64,000 bases of DNA, from assembly GCF_016625195.1 (NCBI RefSeq), contig NZ_JACVUP010000012.1:62001-126000 (forward strand). The letters run 5' to 3'. A program made the translations under genes and the position numbers. The notes under the pieces were generated by a model that saw only the letters and a program-made list of their open reading frames with translations, had not been told where the DNA came from and searched no databases. Source of the stretch: Erwinia sp. S63. GTDB lineage: Bacteria; Pseudomonadota; Gammaproteobacteria; Enterobacterales; Enterobacteriaceae. Within the stretch, counting starts at the first letter, position 1, and every line of letters starts with the position of its first letter. This document shows positions 21,362 to 30,872 of this stretch, piece by piece.

Positions 21362-23635
21362 ATGACACGTTACTCACGATTATCATTAGCTATTTTGATT
21401 GAACTGGGGCTGAGCGCCTCACTGCTCTCCGGCAGCGCCTGGGCAGCAGACACTTCCAGCAAGACGACCAGCAGCCAATCCACTACCGACGCCGAATCGA
21501 TGAACGGCGGCACGTTGATGGTGACCGCACAGCAGCAAAACCTGCAGGCACCCGGCGTTTCAACTATCACCGCAGATGAAATTAAAAAGCATCCACCGGC
21601 GCGTGATGTGTCAGAAATTATTCGTACCATGCCAGGCGTAAACCTGACCGGTAACTCCACCAGCGGCCAGCGCGGTAACAATCGTCAGATTGATATTCGT
21701 GGCATGGGCCCGGAAAACACCCTGATTATGGTGGATGGTATGCCGATCACCAGCCGCAACTCAGTACGTCTGGGCTGGCGTGGTGAGCGTGATACGCGCG
21801 GTGATACCAACTGGGTGCCGCCAGAAATGATCGAACGCATTGATGTGATTCGTGGCCCGGCCGCGGTGCGTTACGGTAACGGCGCAGCAGGCGGCGTGGT
21901 GAACATTATTACCAAGAAATATACCGATCAGCAGTGGCACGGTTCGTGGAATACCTACTTCAATGCGCCGGAACACAAATCGGAAGGTGCGACCAAACGC
22001 ACCAACTTCAGCCTCGAAGGGCCGCTGGGTGATGACTTCAACTTCCGCCTATACGGTGGCTTAGCGAAAACTCAGGCTGACGCTTACGACATCAACGAAG
22101 GCCATGCCGCAGCACGTACCGGTACTTACGCGGGCAGCTATCCTTCGGGCCGTGAAGGTTCGGTCAATAAAGATATCAATGCCTTACTGAGCTGGGCGTT
22201 TGCTCCGATGCAAACCCTGGAGCTGCAGGCAGGGTATAGCCGTCAGGGCAACCTGTATGCCGGCGATACCCAGAACACCAACACCAGTGCGCTGGTGAAG
22301 AGCCTGTATGGCGATGAAACCAACCGTCTGTATCGTCAGAACATCTCGCTGAAATGGACTGGCGCCTGGGACAACGGTGTCAGCACCAATACCTACGCGC
22401 GTTACGAGAAAACGCGTAACAGCCGTATCAACGAAGGTTTGGCGGGTGGTACGGAAGGCATCTTTTCTAACGATGGTTTCAATACCATTCAGTTAGACGA
22501 TATTTTGCTGCACAGCGAAGTGAGCATTCCGTTTGAGTGGCTGATTAATCAGACGGCAACGCTGGGTACCGAATGGAACCAGCAGAGCATGAAGGATCCC
22601 TCTTCAACCACCCAGGCGGCTAACTACGGTTCTGTACCTGGCGTGTCGAATACCGGTCGTAGCCCGTATTCACAGGCAGAAATCTTCTCGCTGTTCGCCG
22701 AAGACAACATGGAGCTGACCGACAGCACCATGCTGACGCCAAGCCTGCGTTTCGATCATCACTCGATTGTGGGCAACAACTGGAGCCCGTCGCTGAACCT
22801 GTCGCAAGGTTTGGGTGATGACTTCACGCTGAAGATGGGCGCTGGCCTCGCTTACAAAGCACCAAGCCTGTATCAGACCAACCCGAACTACCTGCTGTAC
22901 AGCAACGGTCAGGGCTGTGCTGCTAGCACCGGCGCCTGTTATCTGCAGGGTAATCCAGATCTGAAGGCCGAGAACAGTTTCAACAAAGAGATTGGGCTGG
23001 AGTGGAAGCACGAAGGCTATCAGGCGGGTCTGACCTGGTTCCGTAACGATTACCGCAACAAGATTGAAGCGGGTTACGCGGCCGTCGGTAAAGCCTCTAA
23101 TGGCACCACGGATATCTACAAGTGGGAAAACGTACCGAAAGCGGTGGTGGAAGGGCTGGAAGGTACGGTGAATGTGCCGTTCTCGGATAGCGTGAGCTGG
23201 AACAACAACTTCACCTACATGCTGCAGAGTAAGAACAAGGAAACCGGCGATCGTCTGTCGATCATCCCGGAATACACCCTGAACTCAACGCTGAGCTGGC
23301 AGGCAACGCAGGATCTGTCATTGCAGACCACGTTGACCTGGTACGGCACGCAGACACCGAAAAAGTATGACTACAAAGGTCAACCGGTGACGGGTAGCGC
23401 GGCTGATAAAGTGAGTCCTTACTCCATCATTGGCCTGAGCGGGACTTACGATGTGAATAAGTACGCCAGCGTGACCCTGGGTATCGACAACCTGTTTGAT
23501 AAGCGTCACTTCCGCGAAGGTAATGCGCAAACCACCGGTAACGCCACAACAGGTGCCTACCTGTACGGTGCGGGTGCCAATACTTATAACGAGTCAGGCC
23601 GTACTTACTACATGAGCCTCAACACTCACTTCTAA
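21362..23635 (+). CDS. fepA: TonB-dependent ferric enterobactin receptor FepA
   Basis: An outer-membrane 22-strand beta barrel with an N-terminal plug that imports ferric enterobactin using TonB energy. The 757-residue precursor has a signal peptide ending at about SAWAA, a TonB-box-like stretch GGTLMVTAQQQ, and the plug with DVSEIIRTMPGVNLTG and VDGMPITSRNSVR. A barrel-loop cysteine pair is in QGCAASTGACYLQ, and the C-terminal strand ends in Phe (MSLNTHF). CAGGAA precedes the ATG. Its stop overlaps the convergent pmrB stop by 4 bp. E. coli FepA is 746 residues. Confidence 0.95.
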   Translation: MTRYSRLSLAILIELGLSASLLSGSAWAADTSSKTTSSQSTTDAESMNGGTLMVTAQQQNLQAPGVSTITADEIKKHPPARDVSEIIRTMPGVNLTGNSTSGQRGNNRQIDIRGMGPENTLIMVDGMPITSRNSVRLGWRGERDTRGDTNWVPPEMIERIDVIRGPAAVRYGNGAAGGVVNIITKKYTDQQWHGSWNTYFNAPEHKSEGATKRTNFSLEGPLGDDFNFRLYGGLAKTQADAYDINEGHAAARTGTYAGSYPSGREGSVNKDINALLSWAFAPMQTLELQAGYSRQGNLYAGDTQNTNTSALVKSLYGDETNRLYRQNISLKWTGAWDNGVSTNTYARYEKTRNSRINEGLAGGTEGIFSNDGFNTIQLDDILLHSEVSIPFEWLINQTATLGTEWNQQSMKDPSSTTQAANYGSVPGVSNTGRSPYSQAEIFSLFAEDNMELTDSTMLTPSLRFDHHSIVGNNWSPSLNLSQGLGDDFTLKMGAGLAYKAPSLYQTNPNYLLYSNGQGCAASTGACYLQGNPDLKAENSFNKEIGLEWKHEGYQAGLTWFRNDYRNKIEAGYAAVGKASNGTTDIYKWENVPKAVVEGLEGTVNVPFSDSVSWNNNFTYMLQSKNKETGDRLSIIPEYTLNSTLSWQATQDLSLQTTLTWYGTQTPKKYDYKGQPVTGSAADKVSPYSIIGLSGTYDVNKYASVTLGIDNLFDKRHFREGNAQTTGNATTGAYLYGAGANTYNESGRTYYMSLNTHF

Positions 23636-24690
23636 AGCAGTTGATGCGGTAAATAGCAGCGGGCAATCAGCCCGCTGCTATCTTTACGGTTGACCAGCTC
23701 CAGCCTGCCACGGTGCATCTGCACAATGCGCAGCACAATGTTCAGACCCAATCCGCTGCCACCGTAGCGCTGATCGCGACGGCGGAAGGCTTGCGTCAAT
23801 TCTTCTGCCGCATCGGCCTCAATGCCCGGCCCCTGATCCCACACCTCGATAATCACCTGCTGCTTGTCCTGCTGCATTTTCACCTTCACTTCACTGCCTT
23901 CCGGGCTGTAGCGTGAGGCATTTTCCAGCAGATTACGCAGCATCAGGCGCAGCAACACGGCTTCACCCTGTTGCGGAATATCTTTGCCGTTCGGCCAGTG
24001 CAGGCTTTGCTGACGCTGCTCATACAGTTCGGCCATTTCCGGCTGCAGCGGCTGCATGATGTCTTTTTGCCACTGCAGCTGTTGATAGTGGCCACCCGCC
24101 AGCGCCTGGCCGGCACGCGACAGCATCAGCAGTTGCTCCACGGTGTGCATCAGCTGGTCGATACGTTCAATCAGCATTTCACTCTGCGGCACGTTCTGCT
24201 GGTGCAGTAGCTCAAGGTGCAGACGTAAACCGGCTAAAGGGGTACGCAACTCGTGCGCGGCATCGGCGGTGAAGAGGCGTTCCTGTTGTAGCGTATGGTC
24301 GAGCCGCGAAAATAGCTGGTTGATGGAGGAGGTGACGGCGACGATCTCATCCATCTCGGAATAAACCGGCAGCGGGGTGAGGTTATCGGCGGAACGATGC
24401 GCCAGGCTGTCCTGCAAGGATCGTAATGGACGAATGATCCAGTTGATCGCCCAGAATGACAGCAGCAGCGTTAAAGCGATCATCACCAGTGAAGGCAACA
24501 GCAATGATGCTATCGCTTCGCGGATCTCATTTTCGACGCGGTCGTTACGCGCCTGAGCCGAGAGGGTTTCATTCACCAGGAAACTGATTTGCTCCCGGCT
24601 TTCATGCCACAGCCAGATGGCGCTCATCACCTGACAGGTGAGGAGAATCAGCGCCAGCATAATCAGTAACCGCTGACGCATGCTATTCAT
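23632..24690 (-). CDS. pmrB: Sensor histidine kinase PmrB/BasS
   Basis: The sensor of the PmrAB (BasRS) system, which responds to Fe(III), Al(III) and acid and controls lipid A modification. The 352-residue protein has two membrane helices (about 8-28 and 63-86) around a short periplasmic loop. The loop keeps both ExxE motifs: ESRE at 30-33 and EIRE at 55-58. HAMP, an H-box with His146 (FTADAAHELRTPL), the N-box NLLENASRYSP and G-box GSGLGLNIV follow. Its start overlaps pmrA by 4 bp. E. coli BasS, about 363 aa, is the closest match I recognise. Confidence 0.9.
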   Translation of the reverse strand: MNSMRQRLLIMLALILLTCQVMSAIWLWHESREQISFLVNETLSAQARNDRVENEIREAIASLLLPSLVMIALTLLLSFWAINWIIRPLRSLQDSLAHRSADNLTPLPVYSEMDEIVAVTSSINQLFSRLDHTLQQERLFTADAAHELRTPLAGLRLHLELLHQQNVPQSEMLIERIDQLMHTVEQLLMLSRAGQALAGGHYQQLQWQKDIMQPLQPEMAELYEQRQQSLHWPNGKDIPQQGEAVLLRLMLRNLLENASRYSPEGSEVKVKMQQDKQQVIIEVWDQGPGIEADAAEELTQAFRRRDQRYGGSGLGLNIVLRIVQMHRGRLELVNRKDSSGLIARCYLPHQLL

Positions 24691-25349
24691 TCGCGCACTT
24701 CCAGACGGTAGCCCACGCCGCGCACGGTTTTAATGCGATCTTTCCCGAGCTTGCGGCGCAGATTGTGGATATGAACTTCTAAGGTGTTAGAGCCGGGATC
24801 GTCATTCCAGCTGTAGAGATCCTGCTGCAGGGTTTCGCGGTGCACATTCTGTCCGACACGCATTAACAGGCGCGTTAGCAGCGCGAACTCTTTAGGGGTG
24901 ATCTCCAGCGGACGCTCTTCCAGCAACACTTGCTGCGAGCTAAGGTTGAGGGTGAGATCACCTTGTTGCAGCAGATTGTCGCTGTGGCCCTGAAAGCGGC
25001 GAATCAGAGCACGGACACGCGCCTGCAGTTCCACCAGCGCGAAAGGTTTAACCAGATAATCATCGGCACCGGCGTCCAGGCCATCTACACGATCCTCCAG
25101 CGCATCACGCGCCGTCAGGATCAACACCGGCACATTGATGCCGTCGCGGCGCCACTGGCGCAGCAGCGTGGCACCATCACGATCCGGTAAACCCAGATCC
25201 AGTACGATCAGGCTGTATTGCCCGCTGCGCAAAAAGGCGTTGCTCTCTGCAGCGGTACTGGCGCAGTCAACGGCATAACCTTGCGCGCTCAGGGCCTGAG
25301 CCAGGCCCGATTGCAACAGCGCGTCATCTTCAACGATCAGCAATTTCAT
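24687..25349 (-). CDS. pmrA: Response regulator PmrA/BasR
   Basis: An OmpR-type response regulator of 220 residues. The receiver domain has the acidic pocket EDD at 7-9, phospho-acceptor Asp51 (VLDLGLPDRDG) and the conserved Lys in DYLVKPF. A winged-helix domain follows (ITPKEFALLTRLL...VEVHIHNLRRKLG-like), ending RTVRGVGYRLEVRE. It is transcribed with pmrB, which it overlaps. Its stop shares its last base with the dacB stop region (dacB lies upstream on the same strand and ends at 25349), so dacB-pmrA-pmrB may be cotranscribed. Confidence 0.92.
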   Translation of the reverse strand: MKLLIVEDDALLQSGLAQALSAQGYAVDCASTAAESNAFLRSGQYSLIVLDLGLPDRDGATLLRQWRRDGINVPVLILTARDALEDRVDGLDAGADDYLVKPFALVELQARVRALIRRFQGHSDNLLQQGDLTLNLSSQQVLLEERPLEITPKEFALLTRLLMRVGQNVHRETLQQDLYSWNDDPGSNTLEVHIHNLRRKLGKDRIKTVRGVGYRLEVRE

Positions 25350-26782
25350 TAGTTGTTTTTGTTGATATCCGAGTAGAGGCGGCTTTCAAAGCGTACCAGA
25401 GGAATACGCCGCGTTTTCTGATCTTCAGGCGGCACCGCATAACCAGAAAGATACTGCACAAAGGCGACACGTGCACCGCTGGAAGTGGTAATAAATCCAG
25501 CCAGATTATAGACGCCCTGCAGTGAACCGGTTTTCGCCGATACTTTGCCATCCAGTCCGGCTTCATGCAGACCGCCGCGATATTGCAATGTACCGTCATA
25601 GCCGGCCAGCGGCAGCATCGAAATATAGTTCAGCGTTGAGTCGTTTTTCGCGATGTATTGCAGTACCTGCATCATGGTATCTGGCGCGATCAAATCGTGG
25701 CGCGATAAGCCTGAACCATCGACCTGAATGCTGTTACCGAGATCGACGCCAGCTTTCTCACGCAGTATACGGCGCACCGCATCGGAACCGGCGCGGAAGG
25801 TGCCGGGTACGTTGAAATAGTGATGGCCGATGGTGCGGAACACGGTGTCCGCAATCATGTTGTCCGATTTCTTCAGCATGGTGTGCAGCAGATTGTGCAA
25901 CGGCGCGGATTGCGTTGAGGCCAATACGGTACCCGGCGGTGTAACCTGCGTCTGACGCACTAAATGACCGCTGTAATCGATATCCGCGGCACGCAGTTCG
26001 GCCTTGAGGATTTCACCCGCCCATGCAGCACCATCCTGCACAGCAAACGCCAGCGGCAACGGTTCGGCGCGTTGGCGCATGCAACCGGTCAGCGTGTAGC
26101 GGTTCAACTCGCCTGGCACCACATCCAGTTCGCAATATTGTCCATCACCACTGTTACGGCCAATGGTACGCACCTGACTGAACATATGTGCCGGATAATA
26201 GGACGCAATGCGCACAAAGGCGTTTTCGCCCGGCGTGTTAGCGCTGTACAGCGACACTGAGAAGCAGTTTTTATCGACAATCGCTGCGCCTGGTGGGGCA
26301 CTGAAGCACTGCGTCAGGTCATTCCACGGCCAGCCGGGTGCCATATCGTGGCTGGCGAACACCGACGTGTCGATCACCAGATTGCCTTTGATATGCGTGA
26401 TGCCCTGCTTTTTCAGCGCGGCCACCATGTTACGCAAATCCTGACGGCTCAGCGTCGGATCGCCACCAAAGCGCGCCACTAAGTCACCATTGAGCGTGCC
26501 ATCGCTGACCGCGCCTTTGGTTTCCATCGTGGTCTGAAAACGGAAGTCCGGGCCGAGTTCCAGCAGGGCCGCCAACGCGGTAATCACCTTCATGGTACTG
26601 GCCGGCAATGCCATCTGTTTGCCGTGATAGTCGATTATCGGGGTTGATGCGCCCACTTTTTGTACCATCAGCGCCAGGTTTGCGCCGTCTGGCAAATACT
26701 GCATGTATTCTTCAACGGGGGCTGCTTGTGCCTGCAGCATAAACGCACAGGTTAATCCGGTAACAAGTCGTGAAAATCGCAT
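25349..26782 (-). CDS. dacB: D-alanyl-D-alanine carboxypeptidase/endopeptidase PBP4
   Basis: A periplasmic class C penicillin-binding protein that trims peptidoglycan peptides. The 477-residue length is that of E. coli DacB. A signal peptide ends at LQAQA (cleavage after residue 20). The active-site triad is complete: SxxK as Ser62-Thr-Met-Lys65, SDN in LKKSDNMIAD, and KTG in SAKTGSLQG. I use the ATG encoding MRFSRLVTGL; the frame is open upstream to 27175 but that part is antisense to greA. It diverges from greA and directly precedes pmrA on the same strand. Confidence 0.96.
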   Translation of the reverse strand: MRFSRLVTGLTCAFMLQAQAAPVEEYMQYLPDGANLALMVQKVGASTPIIDYHGKQMALPASTMKVITALAALLELGPDFRFQTTMETKGAVSDGTLNGDLVARFGGDPTLSRQDLRNMVAALKKQGITHIKGNLVIDTSVFASHDMAPGWPWNDLTQCFSAPPGAAIVDKNCFSVSLYSANTPGENAFVRIASYYPAHMFSQVRTIGRNSGDGQYCELDVVPGELNRYTLTGCMRQRAEPLPLAFAVQDGAAWAGEILKAELRAADIDYSGHLVRQTQVTPPGTVLASTQSAPLHNLLHTMLKKSDNMIADTVFRTIGHHYFNVPGTFRAGSDAVRRILREKAGVDLGNSIQVDGSGLSRHDLIAPDTMMQVLQYIAKNDSTLNYISMLPLAGYDGTLQYRGGLHEAGLDGKVSAKTGSLQGVYNLAGFITTSSGARVAFVQYLSGYAVPPEDQKTRRIPLVRFESRLYSDINKNN

Positions 26783-26898
26783 AATCTCGCGGTAACTGAC
26801 GGGTGAAGGCGTCAATACTACGTCCCGAGGCGGTGCAAAGTAAACGATGACCCACAGGGAACTCTGGGGTAAAATACGTATCAAAATGCAAAACCGAA

Positions 26899-26930
26899 CC
26901 TGACCCGGAAAGCTTTCCGGGTCAGGCTTC
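26899..26930 (+). terminator. greA leader attenuator (GraL-like)
   Basis: A perfect 28-bp palindrome, with arms CCTGACCCGGAAAG and CTTTCCGGGTCAGG, is followed by CTTCTTTT about 100 bp upstream of greA. In E. coli the greA leader ends early at a terminator to give the GraL small RNA. The structure here is the equivalent by position and form; function is inferred. Confidence 0.65.
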
Positions 26931-27028
26931 TTTTGCTTGTGAAAAGAGGTAACGCGCCGCAGAAGCTGTTTTCTGCTGTCACCGGTCAGGATGACGCCGT
27001 TAACCAGGATAGATGACGAGGAGCCAAA

Positions 27029-27505
27029 ATGAATCAGATTCCGATGACGTTGAAAGGCGCTGAGAGCCTGCGTGAAGAGCTGAACGAACTGAAAACCGTG
27101 AAGCGTCCGCGCATCATCGCCTCTATCGCCGAAGCTCGCGAGCACGGCGATCTGAAAGAGAATGCCGAATACCACGCAGCCCGCGAAGAGCAGGGTTTCT
27201 GTGAAGGTCGTATTCAGGAGATTGAAGCCAAACTCTCCAACGCTCAGGTGATTGATATCACTTCAATGCCAAAAACCGGACGCGTAATTTTTGGTGCTAC
27301 CGTGACCATTTTGAATGTGGATACGGACGAAGAATTCACTTACCGCATCGTGGGTGATGATGAAGCTGACTTCAAACAAAACCTGATTTCAGTGAACTCG
27401 CCGATGGCGCGCGGACTCGTGGGGAAATCGGCTGACGATGTGGCCATTGTGAAAACCCCCGGTGGTGATGTCGAATATGAAGTGTTAAAGGTGGAATACC
27501 TTTAA
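27029..27505 (+). CDS. greA: Transcript cleavage factor GreA
   Basis: GreA rescues backtracked RNA polymerase by stimulating cleavage of the transcript 3' end. The 158-residue protein has the N-terminal coiled coil (about 1-75), with acidic tip residues in the segment [16 protein letters not shown], and the C-terminal FKBP-like domain. The ATG follows GAGGAG. It is preceded by a leader with an intrinsic terminator and followed by a bidirectional terminator facing yhbY. Autoregulation through the leader is known in E. coli and is inferred here. Confidence 0.97.
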   Translation: MNQIPMTLKGAESLREELNELKTVKRPRIIASIAEAREHGDLKENAEYHAAREEQGFCEGRIQEIEAKLSNAQVIDITSMPKTGRVIFGATVTILNVDTDEEFTYRIVGDDEADFKQNLISVNSPMARGLVGKSADDVAIVKTPGGDVEYEVLKVEYL

Positions 27506-27552
27506 GATATTGCTACGCTTTGAAATGTGTAGCCGCACATTGTAAAGAAAGG

Positions 27553-27578
27553 AAAAAGGCCGCATAGCGGCCTTTTAT
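27553..27578. terminator. Terminator between greA and yhbY
   Basis: AAGGCCGC pairs with GCGGCCTT around ATA, with an A-rich left flank and TTTTA on the right, so it can act for greA and possibly for the convergent yhbY. Confidence 0.85.
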
Positions 27579-27632
27579 CCCATGCAGGAGCATGGCACTT
27601 TCTCTGCCCGTCGTGGCAGCCTTTAAGGCTGA

Positions 27633-27926
27633 TTAACGTGGCAGAGTAATTTTGCGCTCTTTTGCAGGGCGATACAGCACCAGCGTGTTGCCGATGACCT
27701 GTACGTTACAAGCTTTTGTTTCACGTACGATAGCGTCAACGATCAGCTGCTTGGTTTCACGATCTTCAGAGGCAATTTTCACCTTGATCAATTCGTGATG
27801 CTCGAGCGCCAGTTCGATTTCGGCGAGCACGCCTTCGGTCAAGCCATTACCGCCCAGCATAACAACGGGCTTAAGTGGATGGGCAAGGCCTTTCAGGTGC
27901 TGTTTTTGTTTGGTACTCAGATTCAT
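27633..27926 (-). CDS. yhbY: CRM-domain RNA-binding protein YhbY
   Basis: A 97-residue single CRM (CRS1-YhbY) domain protein that associates with pre-50S ribosomes. The conserved GxxG-containing segment is LGGNGLTEGVLAEIELALEHHELIKV (the loop GGNG at about residue 26). It opens LSTKQKQHLKGLAHPLKPVV and ends RPAKERKITLPR. The location between greA and rlmE, divergent from rlmE, is as in E. coli. Confidence 0.93.
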   Translation of the reverse strand: MNLSTKQKQHLKGLAHPLKPVVMLGGNGLTEGVLAEIELALEHHELIKVKIASEDRETKQLIVDAIVRETKACNVQVIGNTLVLYRPAKERKITLPR

Positions 27927-28052
27927 CGTATTTTTTACTTACTCAGGGATTGAAAACGGTTCATTCTACCGCCATCTCGGGTATATCGCCAAATCAACGC
28001 GACCCATTGCGTACTGATTTATCGCTACGATGAAGATTTAATTGGAAAAATT

Positions 28053-28682
28053 ATGACGGGTAAAAAGCGTTCGGCCAGTTCCAGTCGCTGGCTTCAGGAA
28101 CACTTTAGCGATAAATATGTGCTGCAGGCACAGAAAAAGGGGTTGCGTTCGCGCGCCTGGTTTAAACTGGACGAAATTCAGCAGGGTGACAAGCTTTTCA
28201 AACCCGGCATGACAGTGGTAGATCTGGGTGCTGCGCCCGGTGGTTGGTCGCAATATGCGGTACAACAGATTGGATCGAATGGTCGTATTATTGCCTGTGA
28301 TTTGCTCCCGATGGACCCGATTGTCGGTGTCGATTTTTTGCAGGGCGACTTTCGTGAAGAGGCAGTGCTGAACGCATTGCTGGAGCGAGTAGGTGACCAA
28401 AAGGTGCAAGTTGTCATGTCTGACATGGCGCCGAACATGAGCGGTACACCTGCGGTTGATATTCCACGATCAATGTATTTGGTAGAGTTGGCGCTGGAAA
28501 TGTGTCGGGATATCCTGGCACCTGGCGGCAGTTTTGTAGTGAAAGTGTTTCAGGGAGATGGCTTCGAGGAATACCTGCGGGAAATTCGCTCCCTATTTAC
28601 GAAAGTGAAAATTCGTAAGCCAGACGCTTCTCGTTTACGTTCACGTGAAGTGTATATTGTGGCGACAGGGCGCAAACTATAG
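28053..28682 (+). CDS. rlmE: 23S rRNA 2'-O-ribose methyltransferase RlmE (FtsJ)
   Basis: A heat-shock methyltransferase that modifies U2552 of 23S rRNA in the 50S subunit. The 209-residue protein has the SAM-binding motif [15 protein letters not shown] (about residues 50-64) and [10 protein letters not shown] containing the catalytic Asp (about 124). [14 protein letters not shown] carries the catalytic Lys, and [11 protein letters not shown] carries the late Glu, completing the K-D-K-E set. It is upstream of ftsH; the 164-bp gap suggests ftsH also has its own promoter. Confidence 0.97.
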   Translation: MTGKKRSASSSRWLQEHFSDKYVLQAQKKGLRSRAWFKLDEIQQGDKLFKPGMTVVDLGAAPGGWSQYAVQQIGSNGRIIACDLLPMDPIVGVDFLQGDFREEAVLNALLERVGDQKVQVVMSDMAPNMSGTPAVDIPRSMYLVELALEMCRDILAPGGSFVVKVFQGDGFEEYLREIRSLFTKVKIRKPDASRLRSREVYIVATGRKL

Positions 28683-28846
28683 CCCTCGGTACCGGAATCA
28701 AAGCAAGGCGAACTGCGTTTACTCTGATGTGTAATTCCGAGTTTCAGTGGAAAGCAGCAAAATCATCAGCGCCGCGATTCCAGGTCTGAAGGATATATAG
28801 TACCCTACGCTGTCTGTTAACACCGTTGTAATATGAGGTTAATCCC

Positions 28847-30787
28847 TTGAGTGACATGGCGAAAAACCTGATTCTCTGGTTAGTCATCGCGGTCGTGCTG
28901 ATGTCTGTCTTCCAGAGCTTTGGGCCCAGCGAGTCGAATGGCCGTAGGGTTGATTACTCAACCTTCCTGTCAGAAGTGAACCAGGATCAGGTCCGCGAGG
29001 CACGTATTAACGGGCGTGAGATTAACGTTGTCAAAAAAGACAGTAATAAATATACGACTTACATTCCTGTCAACGACCCTAAGCTGCTTGATAACCTCTT
29101 GACTAAAAACGTCAAAGTGGTTGGCGAACCACCAGAAGAACCAAGCCTGTTGGCTTCCATCTTCATCTCCTGGTTCCCAATGCTGCTGTTGATTGGCGTT
29201 TGGATCTTCTTTATGCGTCAGATGCAGGGCGGCGGTGGCAAAGGCGCGATGTCCTTTGGCAAAAGCAAAGCCCGTATGCTGACCGAAGACCAGATCAAGA
29301 CCACGTTTGCTGACGTCGCAGGCTGCGATGAAGCGAAAGAAGAAGTGGGTGAACTGGTTGAATATCTGCGCGAGCCAAGCCGCTTCCAGAAACTGGGTGG
29401 TAAGATCCCGAAAGGCGTCCTGATGGTCGGCCCTCCGGGTACCGGTAAAACCTTGCTGGCTAAAGCGATTGCTGGCGAAGCAAAAGTACCGTTCTTCACT
29501 ATCTCCGGTTCTGACTTCGTTGAAATGTTCGTGGGTGTCGGTGCATCTCGTGTGCGTGACATGTTCGAGCAGGCGAAGAAAGCCGCGCCGTGCATCATCT
29601 TTATCGATGAAATCGATGCCGTAGGCCGTCAACGTGGCGCGGGTTTAGGTGGTGGTCACGATGAACGTGAGCAGACGCTGAACCAGATGCTGGTTGAGAT
29701 GGATGGCTTCGAAGGTAATGAAGGCATCATCGTTATCGCCGCAACCAACCGTCCAGACGTACTTGACCCCGCGCTGCTGCGTCCAGGCCGTTTTGACCGC
29801 CAGGTTGTAGTAGGTCTGCCAGACGTTCGCGGTCGTGAACAGATTCTGAAAGTGCATATGCGTCGTGTGCCGCTGGCCACTGACATTGATGCAGCGATCA
29901 TCGCACGTGGTACGCCGGGCTTCTCGGGTGCTGACCTCGCTAACCTGGTCAACGAAGCGGCACTGTTTGCTGCACGTGGCAACAAGCGTGTGGTCTCGAT
30001 GGTTGAGTTCGAAAAAGCGAAAGACAAAATCATGATGGGCGCAGAACGTCGCTCCATGGTGATGACGGAAGCGCAGAAAGAATCGACGGCTTACCATGAA
30101 GCTGGCCATGCGATTATTGGTCGTCTGGTACCGGAACACGATCCGGTGCATAAAGTGACGATTATTCCTCGCGGCCGTGCGCTCGGTGTGACTTTCTTCC
30201 TGCCTGAAGGCGACGCGATTAGCGCCAGCCGTCAGAAGCTGGAGAGCCAGATCTCGACCCTGTACGGTGGTCGTCTGGCAGAAGAGATCATCTACGGTGC
30301 GGAACACGTTTCTACCGGTGCGTCTAACGACATCAAAGTGGCCACTAACCTGGCACGCAACATGGTGACGCAGTGGGGCTTCAACGAGAAGTTAGGTCCG
30401 TTGCTGTATGCTGAAGAAGAAGGTGAAGTGTTCCTCGGCCGTTCTGTGGCGAAGGCGAAACACATGTCTGATGAAACAGCACGCATCATCGACCAGGAAG
30501 TTAAACACCTGATCGACAGCAACTACCAGCGTGCTCGCGTTCTGCTGGGTGAGAACATGGACATCCTTCATGCGATGAAAGATGCGCTGATGAAGTATGA
30601 AACCATTGATGCACCACAGATTGATGATTTGATGGCTCGCCGTGAAGTTCGTCCACCAGCAGGTTGGGATGATTCAGGCAACAGCAGCTCATCTGATAAC
30701 AATGGCACGCCAAAGGCGCCACGTCCGGTTGATGAACCGCGTACGCCTAATCCTGGCAACACCATGTCAGAACAGCTCGACAAATAA
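28847..30787 (+). CDS. ftsH: ATP-dependent zinc metalloprotease FtsH
   Basis: A hexameric inner-membrane AAA+ protease that degrades LpxC, sigma32 and misassembled membrane proteins. The 646-residue product has helices at about 7-25 and 100-122 around a periplasmic domain. These are followed by Walker A GPPGTGKT, Walker B IIFIDEID, the second region of homology [20 protein letters not shown] and the zinc site HEAGH. The TTG at 28847 (MSDMAKN) has GAGG eight bases upstream; the ATG at 28856 is the alternative, three residues shorter. The C-terminus is disordered and proline-rich. A terminator follows. Confidence 0.97.
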   Translation: MSDMAKNLILWLVIAVVLMSVFQSFGPSESNGRRVDYSTFLSEVNQDQVREARINGREINVVKKDSNKYTTYIPVNDPKLLDNLLTKNVKVVGEPPEEPSLLASIFISWFPMLLLIGVWIFFMRQMQGGGGKGAMSFGKSKARMLTEDQIKTTFADVAGCDEAKEEVGELVEYLREPSRFQKLGGKIPKGVLMVGPPGTGKTLLAKAIAGEAKVPFFTISGSDFVEMFVGVGASRVRDMFEQAKKAAPCIIFIDEIDAVGRQRGAGLGGGHDEREQTLNQMLVEMDGFEGNEGIIVIAATNRPDVLDPALLRPGRFDRQVVVGLPDVRGREQILKVHMRRVPLATDIDAAIIARGTPGFSGADLANLVNEAALFAARGNKRVVSMVEFEKAKDKIMMGAERRSMVMTEAQKESTAYHEAGHAIIGRLVPEHDPVHKVTIIPRGRALGVTFFLPEGDAISASRQKLESQISTLYGGRLAEEIIYGAEHVSTGASNDIKVATNLARNMVTQWGFNEKLGPLLYAEEEGEVFLGRSVAKAKHMSDETARIIDQEVKHLIDSNYQRARVLLGENMDILHAMKDALMKYETIDAPQIDDLMARREVRPPAGWDDSGNSSSSDNNGTPKAPRPVDEPRTPNPGNTMSEQLDK

Positions 30788-30805
30788 GAGGCCTCAAACC
30801 TCAGC

Positions 30806-30833
30806 AAAAACCCCGGCCGGTCCGGGGTTTTTT
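30806..30833 (+). terminator. Intrinsic terminator of ftsH
   Basis: CCCCGG at 30811-30816 pairs with CCGGGG at 30822-30827, extended by A/T pairs, with a T6 tract. Confidence 0.88.
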
Positions 30834-30872
30834 ACATTCAGTGATACCGTGATTCCCAAGGAGATTCCCGCC

